Source: JBJEFI01 sp051873875
GTDB taxonomy: Bacteria; Bacillota; Bacilli; Bacillales; Bacillaceae_G
DNA length: 64,000 nt
Direction of reading: 5' to 3'
NCBI GenBank assembly: GCA_051873875.1
Contig: JBJEFI010000048.1
Span: 62,001 to 126,000 of the forward strand
Shown here: positions 7,657 through 16,315 of the stretch, in pieces
Position numbering within the stretch: position 1 is the stretch's first letter
Layout: every line of letters starts with the position of its first letter
Notes under the pieces: generated by a model
Told to the model about the DNA's origin: nothing
The model's database searches: none
Seen by the model: the letters and a program-made list of their open reading frames with translations, nothing else
Translations under genes and position numbers: made by a program

Positions 7657-8550
7657 TTAGGCTCTTGGATGATGCGCCATATAAACATGTTTTAATCGCT
7701 CTTTCGAGACATGTGTATAAATTCCTGTTGTTGATAACTGTTCATGGCCCAACAATTCTTGAACAGAGCGTAAGTCTGCACCATTGTTTAATAAATGTGT
7801 TGCAAAAGAGTGTCTTAGCATATGAGGAGAAATATGTAAAGAAGCTGTCACAGTTTGCATCATTTTTTTTAAAACCAATCGTACTCCATCATCGGTTAAT
7901 GGTGTACCACGATGATTTAAAAACACCTTTTTCTGAGAATTACCTTTGTTTAGCTTTTGGTATCCGTCATGATAATACTCATCCAATGCTTTCTTGGCAT
8001 ATTCTCCAAAAGGTACATAACGTTGCTTCTTTCCTTTCCCCAACACTAAAACAGTCCCGATAGTAAAATCTATGTCTGACCATTCTAAATTACAACATTC
8101 ACTAACACGAATTCCTGTCGCATACAACAATTCAAGTAATGCTTGATTTCTCTGACCGAGAGGTGTTGAAAGATCGCTACATTGAAAAAGCGGTTTTAAT
8201 TCTTCTTCATAAAAAAACTTCGGAATGGATAACTCTTTTTTCGGTAACGTTGCATGGGCAAATGGATTTGTTGTTACAAGTTTTTCCCTACTTAAAAAAC
8301 GATAAAAGCTTCGTAAACTAGAAACTTTTCGGGAAACAGTTTTTCTTGTTAAACCGCTCTCGTGTAATGTCGTTAAGTAAAGTCTAACATCTGCATATGT
8401 AACATCCTGAAATGACATTATCTTTTCTTCTTGCATAAAAGTTAAGAATTGTTTTAAAACAGTTTCATAACTGACAATTGTATATTGTGAATAATTTCTC
8501 TCAACTTGTAAATATTCTAGGTACAATTGACATATATTTTTCACATTCAT
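7657..8550 (-). CDS. xerC: Tyrosine recombinase XerC (CodV)
   Basis: Resolves chromosome dimers at dif with a XerD/RipX partner. 297 residues from the ATG at 8548-8550 with SD GAGGTG; an in-frame GTG four codons earlier lacks an SD. N-terminal SAM-like DNA-binding domain (about 1-95), then the catalytic domain with Arg148, Lys172, His243-x-x-Arg246, His269 and Tyr278, all present. First gene of the xerC-hslV-hslU-codY group. Confidence 0.96.
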   Translation of the reverse strand: MNVKNICQLYLEYLQVERNYSQYTIVSYETVLKQFLTFMQEEKIMSFQDVTYADVRLYLTTLHESGLTRKTVSRKVSSLRSFYRFLSREKLVTTNPFAHATLPKKELSIPKFFYEEELKPLFQCSDLSTPLGQRNQALLELLYATGIRVSECCNLEWSDIDFTIGTVLVLGKGKKQRYVPFGEYAKKALDEYYHDGYQKLNKGNSQKKVFLNHRGTPLTDDGVRLVLKKMMQTVTASLHISPHMLRHSFATHLLNNGADLRSVQELLGHEQLSTTGIYTHVSKERLKHVYMAHHPRA

Positions 8551-8577
8551 ACCGCTTTTCACCTCGCAAGGATATGA

Positions 8578-8606
8578 AAATTAAATCCCTGTATTCATAT
8601 TAACAA
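8578..8606 (-). promoter_or_regulatory. Possible sigma-A promoter for xerC-hslVU-codY
   Basis: TTGTTA (8601-8606), 17 bp, TAATTT (8578-8583), between trmFO and xerC. No terminator is seen after trmFO, so read-through may also occur. Confidence 0.45.
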
Positions 8607-8632
8607 GAATAATCATCATTTCCTACATAAAA

Positions 8633-9940
8633 TCAGCAATTCACAAAAAATTCTATCTTTTCTAACGCACGTTTTGCATAAGCTTCATAACGTTCTGCTT
8701 TTTTCTTCACTCTTGTTTCTAACGGGGCAAAAATTCCAAAGTTTGCATTCATTGGTTGGAAATGCTTTGGACTTGTTGTCGTAATATAATGAGCCATACT
8801 TCCCATCGCTGTTGTCGGAGGTAGTGTAACTAATTCTTCGCCTTTTAATTTACGAACGGCATTAATGCCAGCTAATAACCCAGAGGCTGCTGATTCTACA
8901 TATCCCTCTACACCTGTCATTTGGCCTGCAAAGAATAAATTATCCTTATTTTTAAATTGATATGTTGCTTCTAATAAATTAGGAGAGTTAATAAATGTAT
9001 TGCGATGCATCACACCGTAGCGAATAATTTCTGCATTTTCAAGCCCTGGAATTAAGCTAAATACTTCTTTTTGCGCTCCCCATTTTAAATGCGTTTGGAA
9101 TCCTACTAAATTATATAAAGTCCCAGCCGCATTATCTTGACGTAATTGAACAACTGCATACGGTGTTTTTCCTGTCTTTGGATCTTCTAATCCAACTGGC
9201 TTCATTGGACCAAATAACATTGTTTTCTTTCCGCGTTTTGCCATTACTTCAATCGGCATACATCCTTCAAAGAAAATTTCTTTTTCAAATTCTTTTAATG
9301 GAACAACTTCTGCTGTAATTAAAGCTTCATAAAATTTATCAAATTCTTCTTCTGTCATCGGACAATTTAAATAAGCAGCTTCTCCTTTATCATAACGAGA
9401 CTTTAAATATACTTTATTCATATCGATGCTTTCTTTTTCTACAATTGGTGCTGCCGCATCATAGAAGTAAAAATAATCTTCACCTGTTAACTCTTTAATC
9501 TTGTCTGACAAAGCAGAGGATGTTAATGGACCTGACGCAATGATTGTTACACCTTCTGTTGGAATTTCAGTTACTTCTTCATGAACGACGGTAATATTCG
9601 GATGATTTTTTAATGTTTCTGTTACTTTTCCTGCAAATTCATGGCGATCAACTGCTAGAGCACCGCCTGCTGGAACAGAACATTCATCTGCACAACGAAT
9701 AATTAATGAATCTAGCTTTCTCATTTCTTCTTTTAAAACGCCAACTGCATTTGTTAAATTATTTGCACGTAACGAGTTACTACATACTAACTCTGCAAAT
9801 TGATCTGTATGATGAGCTGGTGTTTGTTTTACAGGACGCATTTCGTATAAACGTACTTTCACACCACGTTTTGCTATTTGATATGCTGCTTCACTTCCAG
9901 CTAAACCTGCTCCAACTACATTTACAATTAATTCACTCAT
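8633..9940 (-). CDS. trmFO: Folate/FAD-dependent tRNA (uracil-54-C5)-methyltransferase TrmFO
   Basis: Makes ribothymidine at position 54 of tRNA using methylene-tetrahydrofolate and FADH2. 435 residues from the ATG at 9938-9940 (SD AGGTG); a GTG three codons upstream is less likely. FAD-binding GAGLAGSEAA near the N-terminus, the catalytic Cys motif CSNSLR, and GCMPIE with the second conserved Cys are all present. Lies downstream of topA, separated by a terminator that overlaps the topA stop. Confidence 0.97.
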   Translation of the reverse strand: MSELIVNVVGAGLAGSEAAYQIAKRGVKVRLYEMRPVKQTPAHHTDQFAELVCSNSLRANNLTNAVGVLKEEMRKLDSLIIRCADECSVPAGGALAVDRHEFAGKVTETLKNHPNITVVHEEVTEIPTEGVTIIASGPLTSSALSDKIKELTGEDYFYFYDAAAPIVEKESIDMNKVYLKSRYDKGEAAYLNCPMTEEEFDKFYEALITAEVVPLKEFEKEIFFEGCMPIEVMAKRGKKTMLFGPMKPVGLEDPKTGKTPYAVVQLRQDNAAGTLYNLVGFQTHLKWGAQKEVFSLIPGLENAEIIRYGVMHRNTFINSPNLLEATYQFKNKDNLFFAGQMTGVEGYVESAASGLLAGINAVRKLKGEELVTLPPTTAMGSMAHYITTTSPKHFQPMNANFGIFAPLETRVKKKAERYEAYAKRALEKIEFFVNC

Positions 9941-9961
9941 TTTTTTCACCTATCTATTCTC

Positions 9962-9990
9962 TATTTAGTAAACACATACAGTATAACCAA
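9962..9990 (-). promoter_or_regulatory. Possible promoter for trmFO abutting the topA terminator
   Basis: TTGGTT (9985-9990), 17 bp, TAAATA (9962-9967). The -35 hexamer begins in the T-run of the topA terminator. Confidence 0.45.
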
Positions 9991-10018
9991 AAAAACGTGA
10001 GCTTTCTACAGCTCACGT
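9990..10018 (-). terminator. Terminator overlapping the topA stop codon
   Basis: ACGTGAGCT / AGCTCACGT (9-bp perfect stem, six-base loop) followed by seven T residues on the minus strand. The topA TGA stop (10013-10015) is inside the 5' arm, so a terminating ribosome covers the hairpin. Confidence 0.9.
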
Positions 10019-12091
10019 CTGTTGTTCTTCACTGTAATCACAGGATACACATTGCACTTGTGTTCCTTTCTTTAATTTCTTTTCTACGAGCATGCTATCA
10101 CACTTTGGACAAGAACGTGCAATTGGTTTGTCCCATGAAACAAATTCACAATCTGGGTAGCGATTACAACCGTAGAAAATACGTTTCTTCTTACTTTTAC
10201 GTTCAATAATTTGTCCTTCTTTACACATTGGACAAGGGACACCGATTTCTTTTACAATCGGTTTTGTATTACGACAGTCTGGAAAATTAGAGCAGGCAAT
10301 AAATTTACCATATCTACCCATTTTATAAACCAATGGCTTTCCACATTCTTCACACATTTCACCAGTTGGTTCATCTCTTATTTCCACTTTTTGCATTTCT
10401 ACCTCTGCTTTCTCTAAACTTTTAGAAAAGCTACGATAAAATTCATCAATAACATCAACCCAGTTTTCAACACCAGCCTCTACTTTATCTAAGCTACTTT
10501 CTAGATTGGCTGTAAATTCCACATTAATTACTTCTGGAAAGAATTCCTTCGTTAAAGAAATTACAATCTCTCCAAGCTCGGTTGGAATAAATCGTTTATT
10601 ATCTAGCGTTACGTATCCTCGTTTTTGAATTGTCTCTAACGTTGGTACATAAGTAGAAGGTCTACCAATTCCTAATTCTTCAAGAGTACGAACAAGTCTC
10701 GCCTCTGTATAACGAGGAGGTGGTTGGGTGAAATGCTGTTTTGGTTCTATTTCTTTTTTGATTAATGATTGCCCCTCTTCAAGAACAGGCAACATCTTAT
10801 CCTTTTCTTCGACCCCATCATCGTTACTTTCTACGTATACTTTCATAAAACCTGGAAATTTAATTGTAGAACCATTTGCTCTAAATTTCACACCATTGTC
10901 TGTTTCAATATCTGCTTTTACTGTATCTAAAATTGCAGGAGCCATTTGACTTGCTACAAATCGTTCCCAAATTAACTTGTATAAGCGATACTGATCTCTC
11001 GATAAATATGCTTTTAGTTCTTCAGGGCGACGTAACGTGGATGTTGGACGAATCGCTTCGTGAGCATCCTGTGCGTTTTCCTTTTTGACTACTTTCTTTT
11101 GCTCTGTTCCTACAAATGGTGCACCATATGTATTTTCAATGTATTCCCTTGCTTCTTTTTGGGCTACTTCAGAAATACGAGTTGAATCAGTACGCATATA
11201 CGTAATCAAACCGACGCTTCCTTCTTTTCCTAGCTCAATACCTTCATACAATTGTTGAGCAATTGACATTGTTTTCTTTGCACGCATGTTTAATTTACGT
11301 GCCGCTTCTTGTTGTAACAACGATGTAGTAAATGGAACGGAAGGATTACGTTTTCGCTCTTTGTGTGAGACACTCTTCACTTTATAACTAGCATCTTTAA
11401 GAGATTCGATAATCTCCTGTACTTGTTCTTCATTTGTTAATGCAATCTTTTCACCGTTAATGGAGTGAAAAGAGCCTTCAAAGACTTCATTATTTGCAAG
11501 AAATTGGATTTTAAGCGTCCAGAATTCCTCTGCTACAAACGCTTTTATCTCTTCTTCACGTTCAATAATTAGTCTTACTGCTACAGACTGAACACGACCT
11601 GCACTCAATCCTTTTTTTACTTTTTTCCATAATAATGGACTAATGTTATAGCCCACTAAGCGATCTAATACCCTTCTCGCCTGTTGTGCATCTACTAAAT
11701 TCATATTAATCGCACGTGGAGCTTTAAACGATTCTTTAATTGCGTCTTTTGTAATCTCATTAAAGACAACTCGACATGGCGATGCTGTATCGATATTTAA
11801 TGTATGTGCTAAATGCCAAGCAATCGCTTCTCCTTCACGATCGGGATCGGCCGCGAGAAAGACTTTCTTCACTTTTTTTGCAGCTGTTTTTAACTCTTTT
11901 AATACTGGCCCTTTGCCACGAATTGTAATATATTTTGGTGTAAATTCATTCTCAACATCTATCCCCATCTGGCTCTTAGGTAAATCACGCACATGCCCCA
12001 TTGATGCAATGACTTTATATTTCTTCCCTAAATAACGTTCAATTGTTTTTGCCTTTGATGGAGACTCTACTATTACTAAATAGTCTGCCAT
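10013..12091 (-). CDS. topA: DNA topoisomerase I
   Basis: Type IA enzyme that relaxes negative supercoils. 692 residues. TOPRIM domain with VESPSKAKT near residue 8 and ADPDREGE (81-88); active-site Tyr298 in LITYMRTDSTR; three C-terminal zinc ribbons built from CxxC pairs (CEECGKP, CPMCKEG, CPKCDS/CVSCD). ATG start, SD GGGAGG. Upstream is a 203-bp gap with two promoter candidates; downstream a terminator overlaps the stop. Confidence 0.98.
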   Translation of the reverse strand: MADYLVIVESPSKAKTIERYLGKKYKVIASMGHVRDLPKSQMGIDVENEFTPKYITIRGKGPVLKELKTAAKKVKKVFLAADPDREGEAIAWHLAHTLNIDTASPCRVVFNEITKDAIKESFKAPRAINMNLVDAQQARRVLDRLVGYNISPLLWKKVKKGLSAGRVQSVAVRLIIEREEEIKAFVAEEFWTLKIQFLANNEVFEGSFHSINGEKIALTNEEQVQEIIESLKDASYKVKSVSHKERKRNPSVPFTTSLLQQEAARKLNMRAKKTMSIAQQLYEGIELGKEGSVGLITYMRTDSTRISEVAQKEAREYIENTYGAPFVGTEQKKVVKKENAQDAHEAIRPTSTLRRPEELKAYLSRDQYRLYKLIWERFVASQMAPAILDTVKADIETDNGVKFRANGSTIKFPGFMKVYVESNDDGVEEKDKMLPVLEEGQSLIKKEIEPKQHFTQPPPRYTEARLVRTLEELGIGRPSTYVPTLETIQKRGYVTLDNKRFIPTELGEIVISLTKEFFPEVINVEFTANLESSLDKVEAGVENWVDVIDEFYRSFSKSLEKAEVEMQKVEIRDEPTGEMCEECGKPLVYKMGRYGKFIACSNFPDCRNTKPIVKEIGVPCPMCKEGQIIERKSKKKRIFYGCNRYPDCEFVSWDKPIARSCPKCDSMLVEKKLKKGTQVQCVSCDYSEEQQT

Positions 12092-12152
12092 TCATTTGCC
12101 TCCCTAGAGGTTATTTACCTTCTGTGTGTTTATTTTTAATAATGTATATAAA

Positions 12153-12180
12153 TTAATATATAAAAAATACTAATTGTCAA
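12153..12180 (-). promoter_or_regulatory. Second (proximal) promoter candidate for topA
   Basis: A consensus TTGACA (12175-12180), 16-bp very AT-rich spacer, TATTAA (12153-12158). Several overlapping AT hexamers make the -10 uncertain. Confidence 0.5.
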
Positions 12181-12261
12181 TAAAAAATAGATACGTTTGT
12201 AAAAAAACTCTCTTTTTTTGTATATTCTTACAAGTTTTAAAAATAATCCACTCTCGGTGCA

Positions 12262-12290
12262 ATTATATGGCACTTTTATAGTATTGTAAA
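12262..12290 (-). promoter_or_regulatory. Distal sigma-A promoter for topA
   Basis: TTTACA (12285-12290), 17 bp, TATAAT (12262-12267), starting four bases after the dprA stop. It gives a leader of about 165 nt containing A7-GAGAG-T7, which can fold into a small hairpin. Confidence 0.7.
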
Positions 12291-12294
12291 GGTT

Positions 12295-13167
12295 TTACGA
12301 AATCCCCTCAATTTCTGACAAAATATCTGATGCCGACATGACCAACTTTGCACCTTGTAAAATTAGGTAATTTGTCCCCATTGATTCCTTTGAAAATATC
12401 GAACCTGGGCATGAAAAAACTTCCCTTCCTTGCTCAAGTGCTTGATCTGCTGTAATTAAAGAACCACTTTTTTCTTTCGCCTCAATCACAACGACTCCTT
12501 TGCTCATCCCGCTAATAATTCGGTTTCTTTTTGGAAAATACCATTTTTTTGGTCTATATGGAGGTGGATATTCTGTTATGATTAAATTTTTTTTTACCAT
12601 TTGACTTGCTAAAGACCTATTTTCCTCTGGATAAAAATAATCAAATCCAGAGCCTAATACACCAATTGTTGGTATATTTTCCTTTATACAAGTACGATGA
12701 ACAAGGCCGTCAATTCCTGTAGCTAATCCACTAACAATGGTGTGATTTGCGTCTTTTAACTGATTAATAAGGGTAGCGACTAATGTTTCTCCATATGGAG
12801 TTGGCTTTCTTGTCCCTATCATACTAATCATTTTATCATTAGACAATAACTGATTATTTCCCTTGGAATATAAGACATAAGGAGGATCGTATATTTCTTT
12901 TAACAGTGGAGGATATAACGGGTCAAAAAGGGTAATTGGTGTGATGGATTTTTGTTGAAGGTCATTTAAAATAGCTTGAGGGGTGTAGCTTTGCTGAAAT
13001 GCTTTAAATTTGTTTCGTTGAATTGGTGTAAATTGGAGGATTTCACTAATTTCTGATTCATTTTCAATAATTTTTTTATCTTCCAAACTTGCTTTTAAAA
13101 GTAAACTCATTCGCCTATAATCATCTGCTAAAAAATAGTGCCAATAAAGAAGATCTGATAATTTCAA
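12295..13167 (-). CDS. dprA: DNA processing protein DprA
   Basis: Loads RecA on incoming single-stranded DNA in natural transformation. 290 residues; TTG start (13165-13167) with AAAGGA ten bases upstream. Extended Rossmann fold with SMIGTRKPTPYGE, GLATGIDGLVH, GSGFDYFYPEENR and PKRNRIISGMS, all diagnostic. The C-terminal winged helix of longer homologues appears absent, as in B. subtilis. Downstream of sucD with a hairpin in between that points the other way. Confidence 0.95.
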   Translation of the reverse strand: MKLSDLLYWHYFLADDYRRMSLLLKASLEDKKIIENESEISEILQFTPIQRNKFKAFQQSYTPQAILNDLQQKSITPITLFDPLYPPLLKEIYDPPYVLYSKGNNQLLSNDKMISMIGTRKPTPYGETLVATLINQLKDANHTIVSGLATGIDGLVHRTCIKENIPTIGVLGSGFDYFYPEENRSLASQMVKKNLIITEYPPPYRPKKWYFPKRNRIISGMSKGVVVIEAKEKSGSLITADQALEQGREVFSCPGSIFSKESMGTNYLILQGAKLVMSASDILSEIEGIS

Positions 13168-13191
13168 TAGAAACCAATCCTTTCTTTTAAT

Positions 13192-13225
13192 GGGCCACTT
13201 AAAATGATTTAAGCAGCCCTTTTTT
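13192..13225 (+). terminator. Terminator-like hairpin in the plus orientation between sucD and dprA
   Basis: GGGC-CA-CTTAAA pairs with TTTAAG-CA-GCCC (one internal loop), followed by TTTTTT only when read on the plus strand. Both flanking genes are on minus, so if active it would stop antisense transcription. On minus it is a hairpin without a T-tract. Confidence 0.4.
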
Positions 13226-13226
13226 A

Positions 13227-14147
13227 TTATTTTACAATTGATTCTTCATGAGTTAAACATTTTTCATATAACCCATTTTCTTTAATCGCTTTAATTAATG
13301 TTTCCCCAATAACAGATGGTGTATCTGCAACTTCAATACCACATTCACGCATTGTGCGGATTTTTTCTGCTGCTGTACCTTTACCACCTGAAATAATTGC
13401 ACCGGCATGACCCATACGTTTTCCTGCTGGTGCAGTTTGACCACCAATGAAGCCTACGACTGGTTTTGTCATATTTGCTTTTACCCATTCTGCTGCTTCT
13501 TCTTCAGCAGTACCACCGATTTCACCAATCATAATAACTGCATACGTATCTGGATCTTCATTAAAAGCAGTTAAAACATCAATAAAGTTGGTGCCGTTAA
13601 CTGGGTCTCCACCAATTCCTACTGCTGTTGATTGACCAATTCCAGCAACTGTTAATTGATGAACTGCTTCGTATGTTAATGTTCCAGAACGCGAAACAAT
13701 ACCTACGTGCCCTTTGCGGTGAATATATCCAGGCATAATACCAATTTTACACTCTTCAGGTGTAATAACACCAGGACAGTTTGGTCCTACTAATCTTGTT
13801 GTCTTTCCTTCCATGTACTTTTTCACTTTTACCATATCTAGTACAGGAATGCCTTCTGTAATACAAATAACGATATCTAATTGTGCATCTATCGCTTCCA
13901 TAATAGCATCTGCAGCGAATGCTGGTGGCACATATACAACCGATGCATTTGCGCCAGTTTCCGCTACTGCTTGAGCAAGTGTATCAAATACAGGTACACC
14001 TTCAATTGTTGTTCCACCTTTTCCTGGTGTTACCCCACCAACAATTTGCGTACCATATTCAAGCATTTGTTTACTATGGAAAAGACCTTGAGATCCTGTA
14101 ATCCCTTGAACAATGACTTTTGTGTCTTTATTAACGAAAATACTCAT
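13227..14147 (-). CDS. sucD: Succinyl-CoA synthetase alpha subunit
   Basis: TCA-cycle substrate-level phosphorylation: succinyl-CoA + ADP/GDP + Pi to succinate + nucleoside triphosphate + CoA. 306 residues, slightly longer than the usual 300. N-terminal CoA-binding Rossmann domain (VQGITGSQG); the phosphohistidine loop is GHAGAIISGG near residue 245. ATG start, SD GAGGGGG. 16 nt after sucC, clearly one operon. Confidence 0.97.
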   Translation of the reverse strand: MSIFVNKDTKVIVQGITGSQGLFHSKQMLEYGTQIVGGVTPGKGGTTIEGVPVFDTLAQAVAETGANASVVYVPPAFAADAIMEAIDAQLDIVICITEGIPVLDMVKVKKYMEGKTTRLVGPNCPGVITPEECKIGIMPGYIHRKGHVGIVSRSGTLTYEAVHQLTVAGIGQSTAVGIGGDPVNGTNFIDVLTAFNEDPDTYAVIMIGEIGGTAEEEAAEWVKANMTKPVVGFIGGQTAPAGKRMGHAGAIISGGKGTAAEKIRTMRECGIEVADTPSVIGETLIKAIKENGLYEKCLTHEESIVK

Positions 14148-14163
14148 TTTTTCTCCCCCTCGC

Positions 14164-15324
14164 TTATCCGACTAATTCAACAATTTTCTTCGCACCATCA
14201 GCCATTGATGTTGCAGAAGTAATATTTAAGCCAGAGTTTTCTAAAATTTGTTTTCCTAACTCTACATTTGTTCCTTCAAGCCGAACAACTAGAGGTAAAT
14301 TTAGGCCTACTTGTTTTGTTGCTTCAACAACACCGTTAGCGATAACATCACATTTCATAATACCACCAAAAATATTAACAAAAATACCTTTTACATTTTC
14401 ATCAGAAAGGATAATTTTAAATGCTTCTGTTACTTTTTCTGTCGTTGCACCGCCCCCAACATCCAGGAAGTTAGCTGGGTCTCCGCCATAATATTTAATA
14501 ATATCCATTGTAGACATTGCTAAACCAGCTCCATTTACCATGCAGCCAATGTTTCCGTCTAATGAGATATAGTTTAAATCATATTTTGATGCTTCAATTT
14601 CTTTTACATCTTCTTCCTCTAAATCACGTAGTGCAACAATATCTTTATGACGATATAATGCATTTGAATCAAAATTTAATTTTGCATCTAGTGCCATTAC
14701 TTTTCCATCACCTGTTACAACAAGTGGATTAATTTCAGCAATTGAACAATCTTTTTCAATATATGCTTTGTATAAGCTCATCATAAACTTTACAGCTTGT
14801 CCTATTAGCTCTTTTGGAATATTGATATTAAAAGCGATACGACGCGCTTGGAAGGCTTGTAAGCCGACCGCTGGGTCAATATACTCTTTAAAAATCTTTT
14901 CAGGTGAATGTTCTGCAACTTCCTCGATTTCTGTTCCACCTTCTTCAGATGCCATTAAGACAACATTCGAAGTAGCACGATCTAATACTAATCCAACATA
15001 GTATTCTTTTTTAATGTCACAGCCTTCTTCAATTAGTAAACGCTTTACTTCTTTTCCTTCTGGGCCAGTTTGATGTGTAACTAATACTTTCCCTAATATT
15101 TCATTGGCATATGTACGAACTTCATCCAAACTTTTCGCAACTTTTACACCACCAGCTTTTCCACGTCCTCCAGCATGAATTTGTGCTTTTACGACATGGA
15201 CAGCTCCACCTAATTCTTTCGCTGCCTCAACCGCTTCTTCTACTGAAAAAGCAACTTTTCCATTTGGAACGCTTACACCATAACTACGAAGCAATTCCTT
15301 CCCTTGATACTCATGGATATTCAT
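14164..15324 (-). CDS. sucC: Succinyl-CoA synthetase beta subunit (ADP-forming type)
   Basis: Partner of SucD; ATP-grasp subunit. 386 residues from the ATG at 15322-15324 (MNIHEYQGKELL), with AAGGGGG nine bases upstream; longer in-frame readings are not supported. IHAGGRGKAGGVK is the ATP-grasp glycine loop; NPLVVTGDGKVMALDAKLNFD carries the metal ligands. Its own promoter lies at 15390-15418. ylqG and ylqH, which B. subtilis has just upstream, are not here. Confidence 0.97.
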   Translation of the reverse strand: MNIHEYQGKELLRSYGVSVPNGKVAFSVEEAVEAAKELGGAVHVVKAQIHAGGRGKAGGVKVAKSLDEVRTYANEILGKVLVTHQTGPEGKEVKRLLIEEGCDIKKEYYVGLVLDRATSNVVLMASEEGGTEIEEVAEHSPEKIFKEYIDPAVGLQAFQARRIAFNINIPKELIGQAVKFMMSLYKAYIEKDCSIAEINPLVVTGDGKVMALDAKLNFDSNALYRHKDIVALRDLEEEDVKEIEASKYDLNYISLDGNIGCMVNGAGLAMSTMDIIKYYGGDPANFLDVGGGATTEKVTEAFKIILSDENVKGIFVNIFGGIMKCDVIANGVVEATKQVGLNLPLVVRLEGTNVELGKQILENSGLNITSATSMADGAKKIVELVG

Positions 15325-15389
15325 TGTTGACATCCCCCTTTGTTTCACATTCAAAAAAACGGTACATAACGGACCGAATATTCAGCTAT

Positions 15390-15418
15390 ATTTTAACACC
15401 TTTGAACTATTCAGACAA
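15390..15418 (-). promoter_or_regulatory. Sigma-A promoter for sucCD
   Basis: TTGTCT (15413-15418), 17 bp, TAAAAT (15390-15395), followed by a leader of about 60 nt, downstream of the rnhB terminator. Confidence 0.65.
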
Positions 15419-15430
15419 TTTTTTAAATTA

Positions 15431-15466
15431 AAAAAAGAAAAAGAGTGGATTTTCCCACTCTTTTTC
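15431..15466 (-). terminator. Terminator after rnhB
   Basis: An 11-bp stem, AAAAAGAGTGG / CCACTCTTTTT, with a T-rich tail (CTTTTTTT) on the minus strand, 30 nt after rnhB. Confidence 0.9.
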
Positions 15467-15493
15467 ACCTAGCTACTCTCTTCTTGTCTCTAC

Positions 15494-16258
15494 TTATTTT
15501 CCTGTGTCTTTTATTGGCGCAAAAGACTTACGATGTTCGTCTAATATCCCAAATTCATAAATTGCCTCTAAATGTTCTTTCGTTCCATACCCCATGTGCT
15601 TTTCAAATCCATAGTTTGGATGTTTCTTTCCTAATTCTTTCATCATGCGGTCTCTCGTTACTTTTGCTACAATCGATGCAGCAGCAATCGAAATACTATT
15701 AGCATCTCCTTTAATAATGGATTGTTGACCTATCTCTATCGGCAATGTCATTGCATCAATCAGCAAGTACTCTGCTTTTACATTTAATTGACTAATTGCC
15801 TTCTGCATTGCTACCTTCGTTGCCTCGTAAATATTAATTTGATCAATTTCTTTTGCTTCTACAATTCCAATCCCATAGCTAATACAATGCTCAATAATAT
15901 AGTCATAAAAAGCATCTCTTTTTCTTTCTGATAATTTTTTCGAATCATTAATACCAGGTAAATAAAAATCTGTTGGCAAAATAACCGCTCCCGCTACAAC
16001 AGGTCCAGCCAAAGGTCCACGGCCTACTTCATCTACACCAGCAATAAATTGAATGCCCTTATTCCACAATTGTGTTTCATATTTAGACATTTCCATAAAC
16101 TTAGCTTTTGTTTTTCGCTCATCCTCTTGCTTTTTCTCCCACTTTTTTAAAAGAGTCTGAACACCTTTACGAGAATCCCCACGTAATTCCTCTAATACTT
16201 GTTCAGAAAGACAATTGTCTTGTATGAGTTGCTGAATTTCTTTAATCGTTCTTGCCAT
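15494..16258 (-). CDS. rnhB: Ribonuclease HII
   Basis: Removes ribonucleotides and RNA primers from RNA-DNA hybrids. 254 residues. An N-terminal helical extension (about 1-70), typical of Bacillus RNase HII, precedes the catalytic block GVDEVGRGPLAGPV (Asp76, Glu77); the later LLIDAM supplies another acidic ligand. ATG start, SD GGAG. Follows rbgA. Confidence 0.97.
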   Translation of the reverse strand: MARTIKEIQQLIQDNCLSEQVLEELRGDSRKGVQTLLKKWEKKQEDERKTKAKFMEMSKYETQLWNKGIQFIAGVDEVGRGPLAGPVVAGAVILPTDFYLPGINDSKKLSERKRDAFYDYIIEHCISYGIGIVEAKEIDQINIYEATKVAMQKAISQLNVKAEYLLIDAMTLPIEIGQQSIIKGDANSISIAAASIVAKVTRDRMMKELGKKHPNYGFEKHMGYGTKEHLEAIYEFGILDEHRKSFAPIKDTGK

Positions 16259-16279
16259 CTTCCTTCTCCTTTATATCGC

Positions 16280-16315
16280 TAAACTAAAAGAAAGGTACGC
16301 ATTATTGCGTACCTT
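16280..16315 (-). terminator. Terminator with the rbgA stop codon in its loop
   Basis: A perfect 10-bp stem, AAGGTACGCA / TGCGTACCTT, with loop ATAA containing the rbgA TAA; the tail TTTCTTTTAG is an imperfect T-run. rnhB starts 22 nt beyond the hairpin, so read-through must be appreciable or rnhB has its own weak promoter. Confidence 0.7.

Noticed and set aside
7530..8063. 177-codon plus-strand frame antisense to hslV-xerC
   Set aside because: Both overlapped genes have intact catalytic motifs in the minus frame; no start signal for the antisense frame.
9706..10209. 167-codon plus-strand frame over trmFO-topA junction
   Set aside because: Crosses a terminator and two real genes antisense; Leu/His/Phe-rich shadow translation without an SD.
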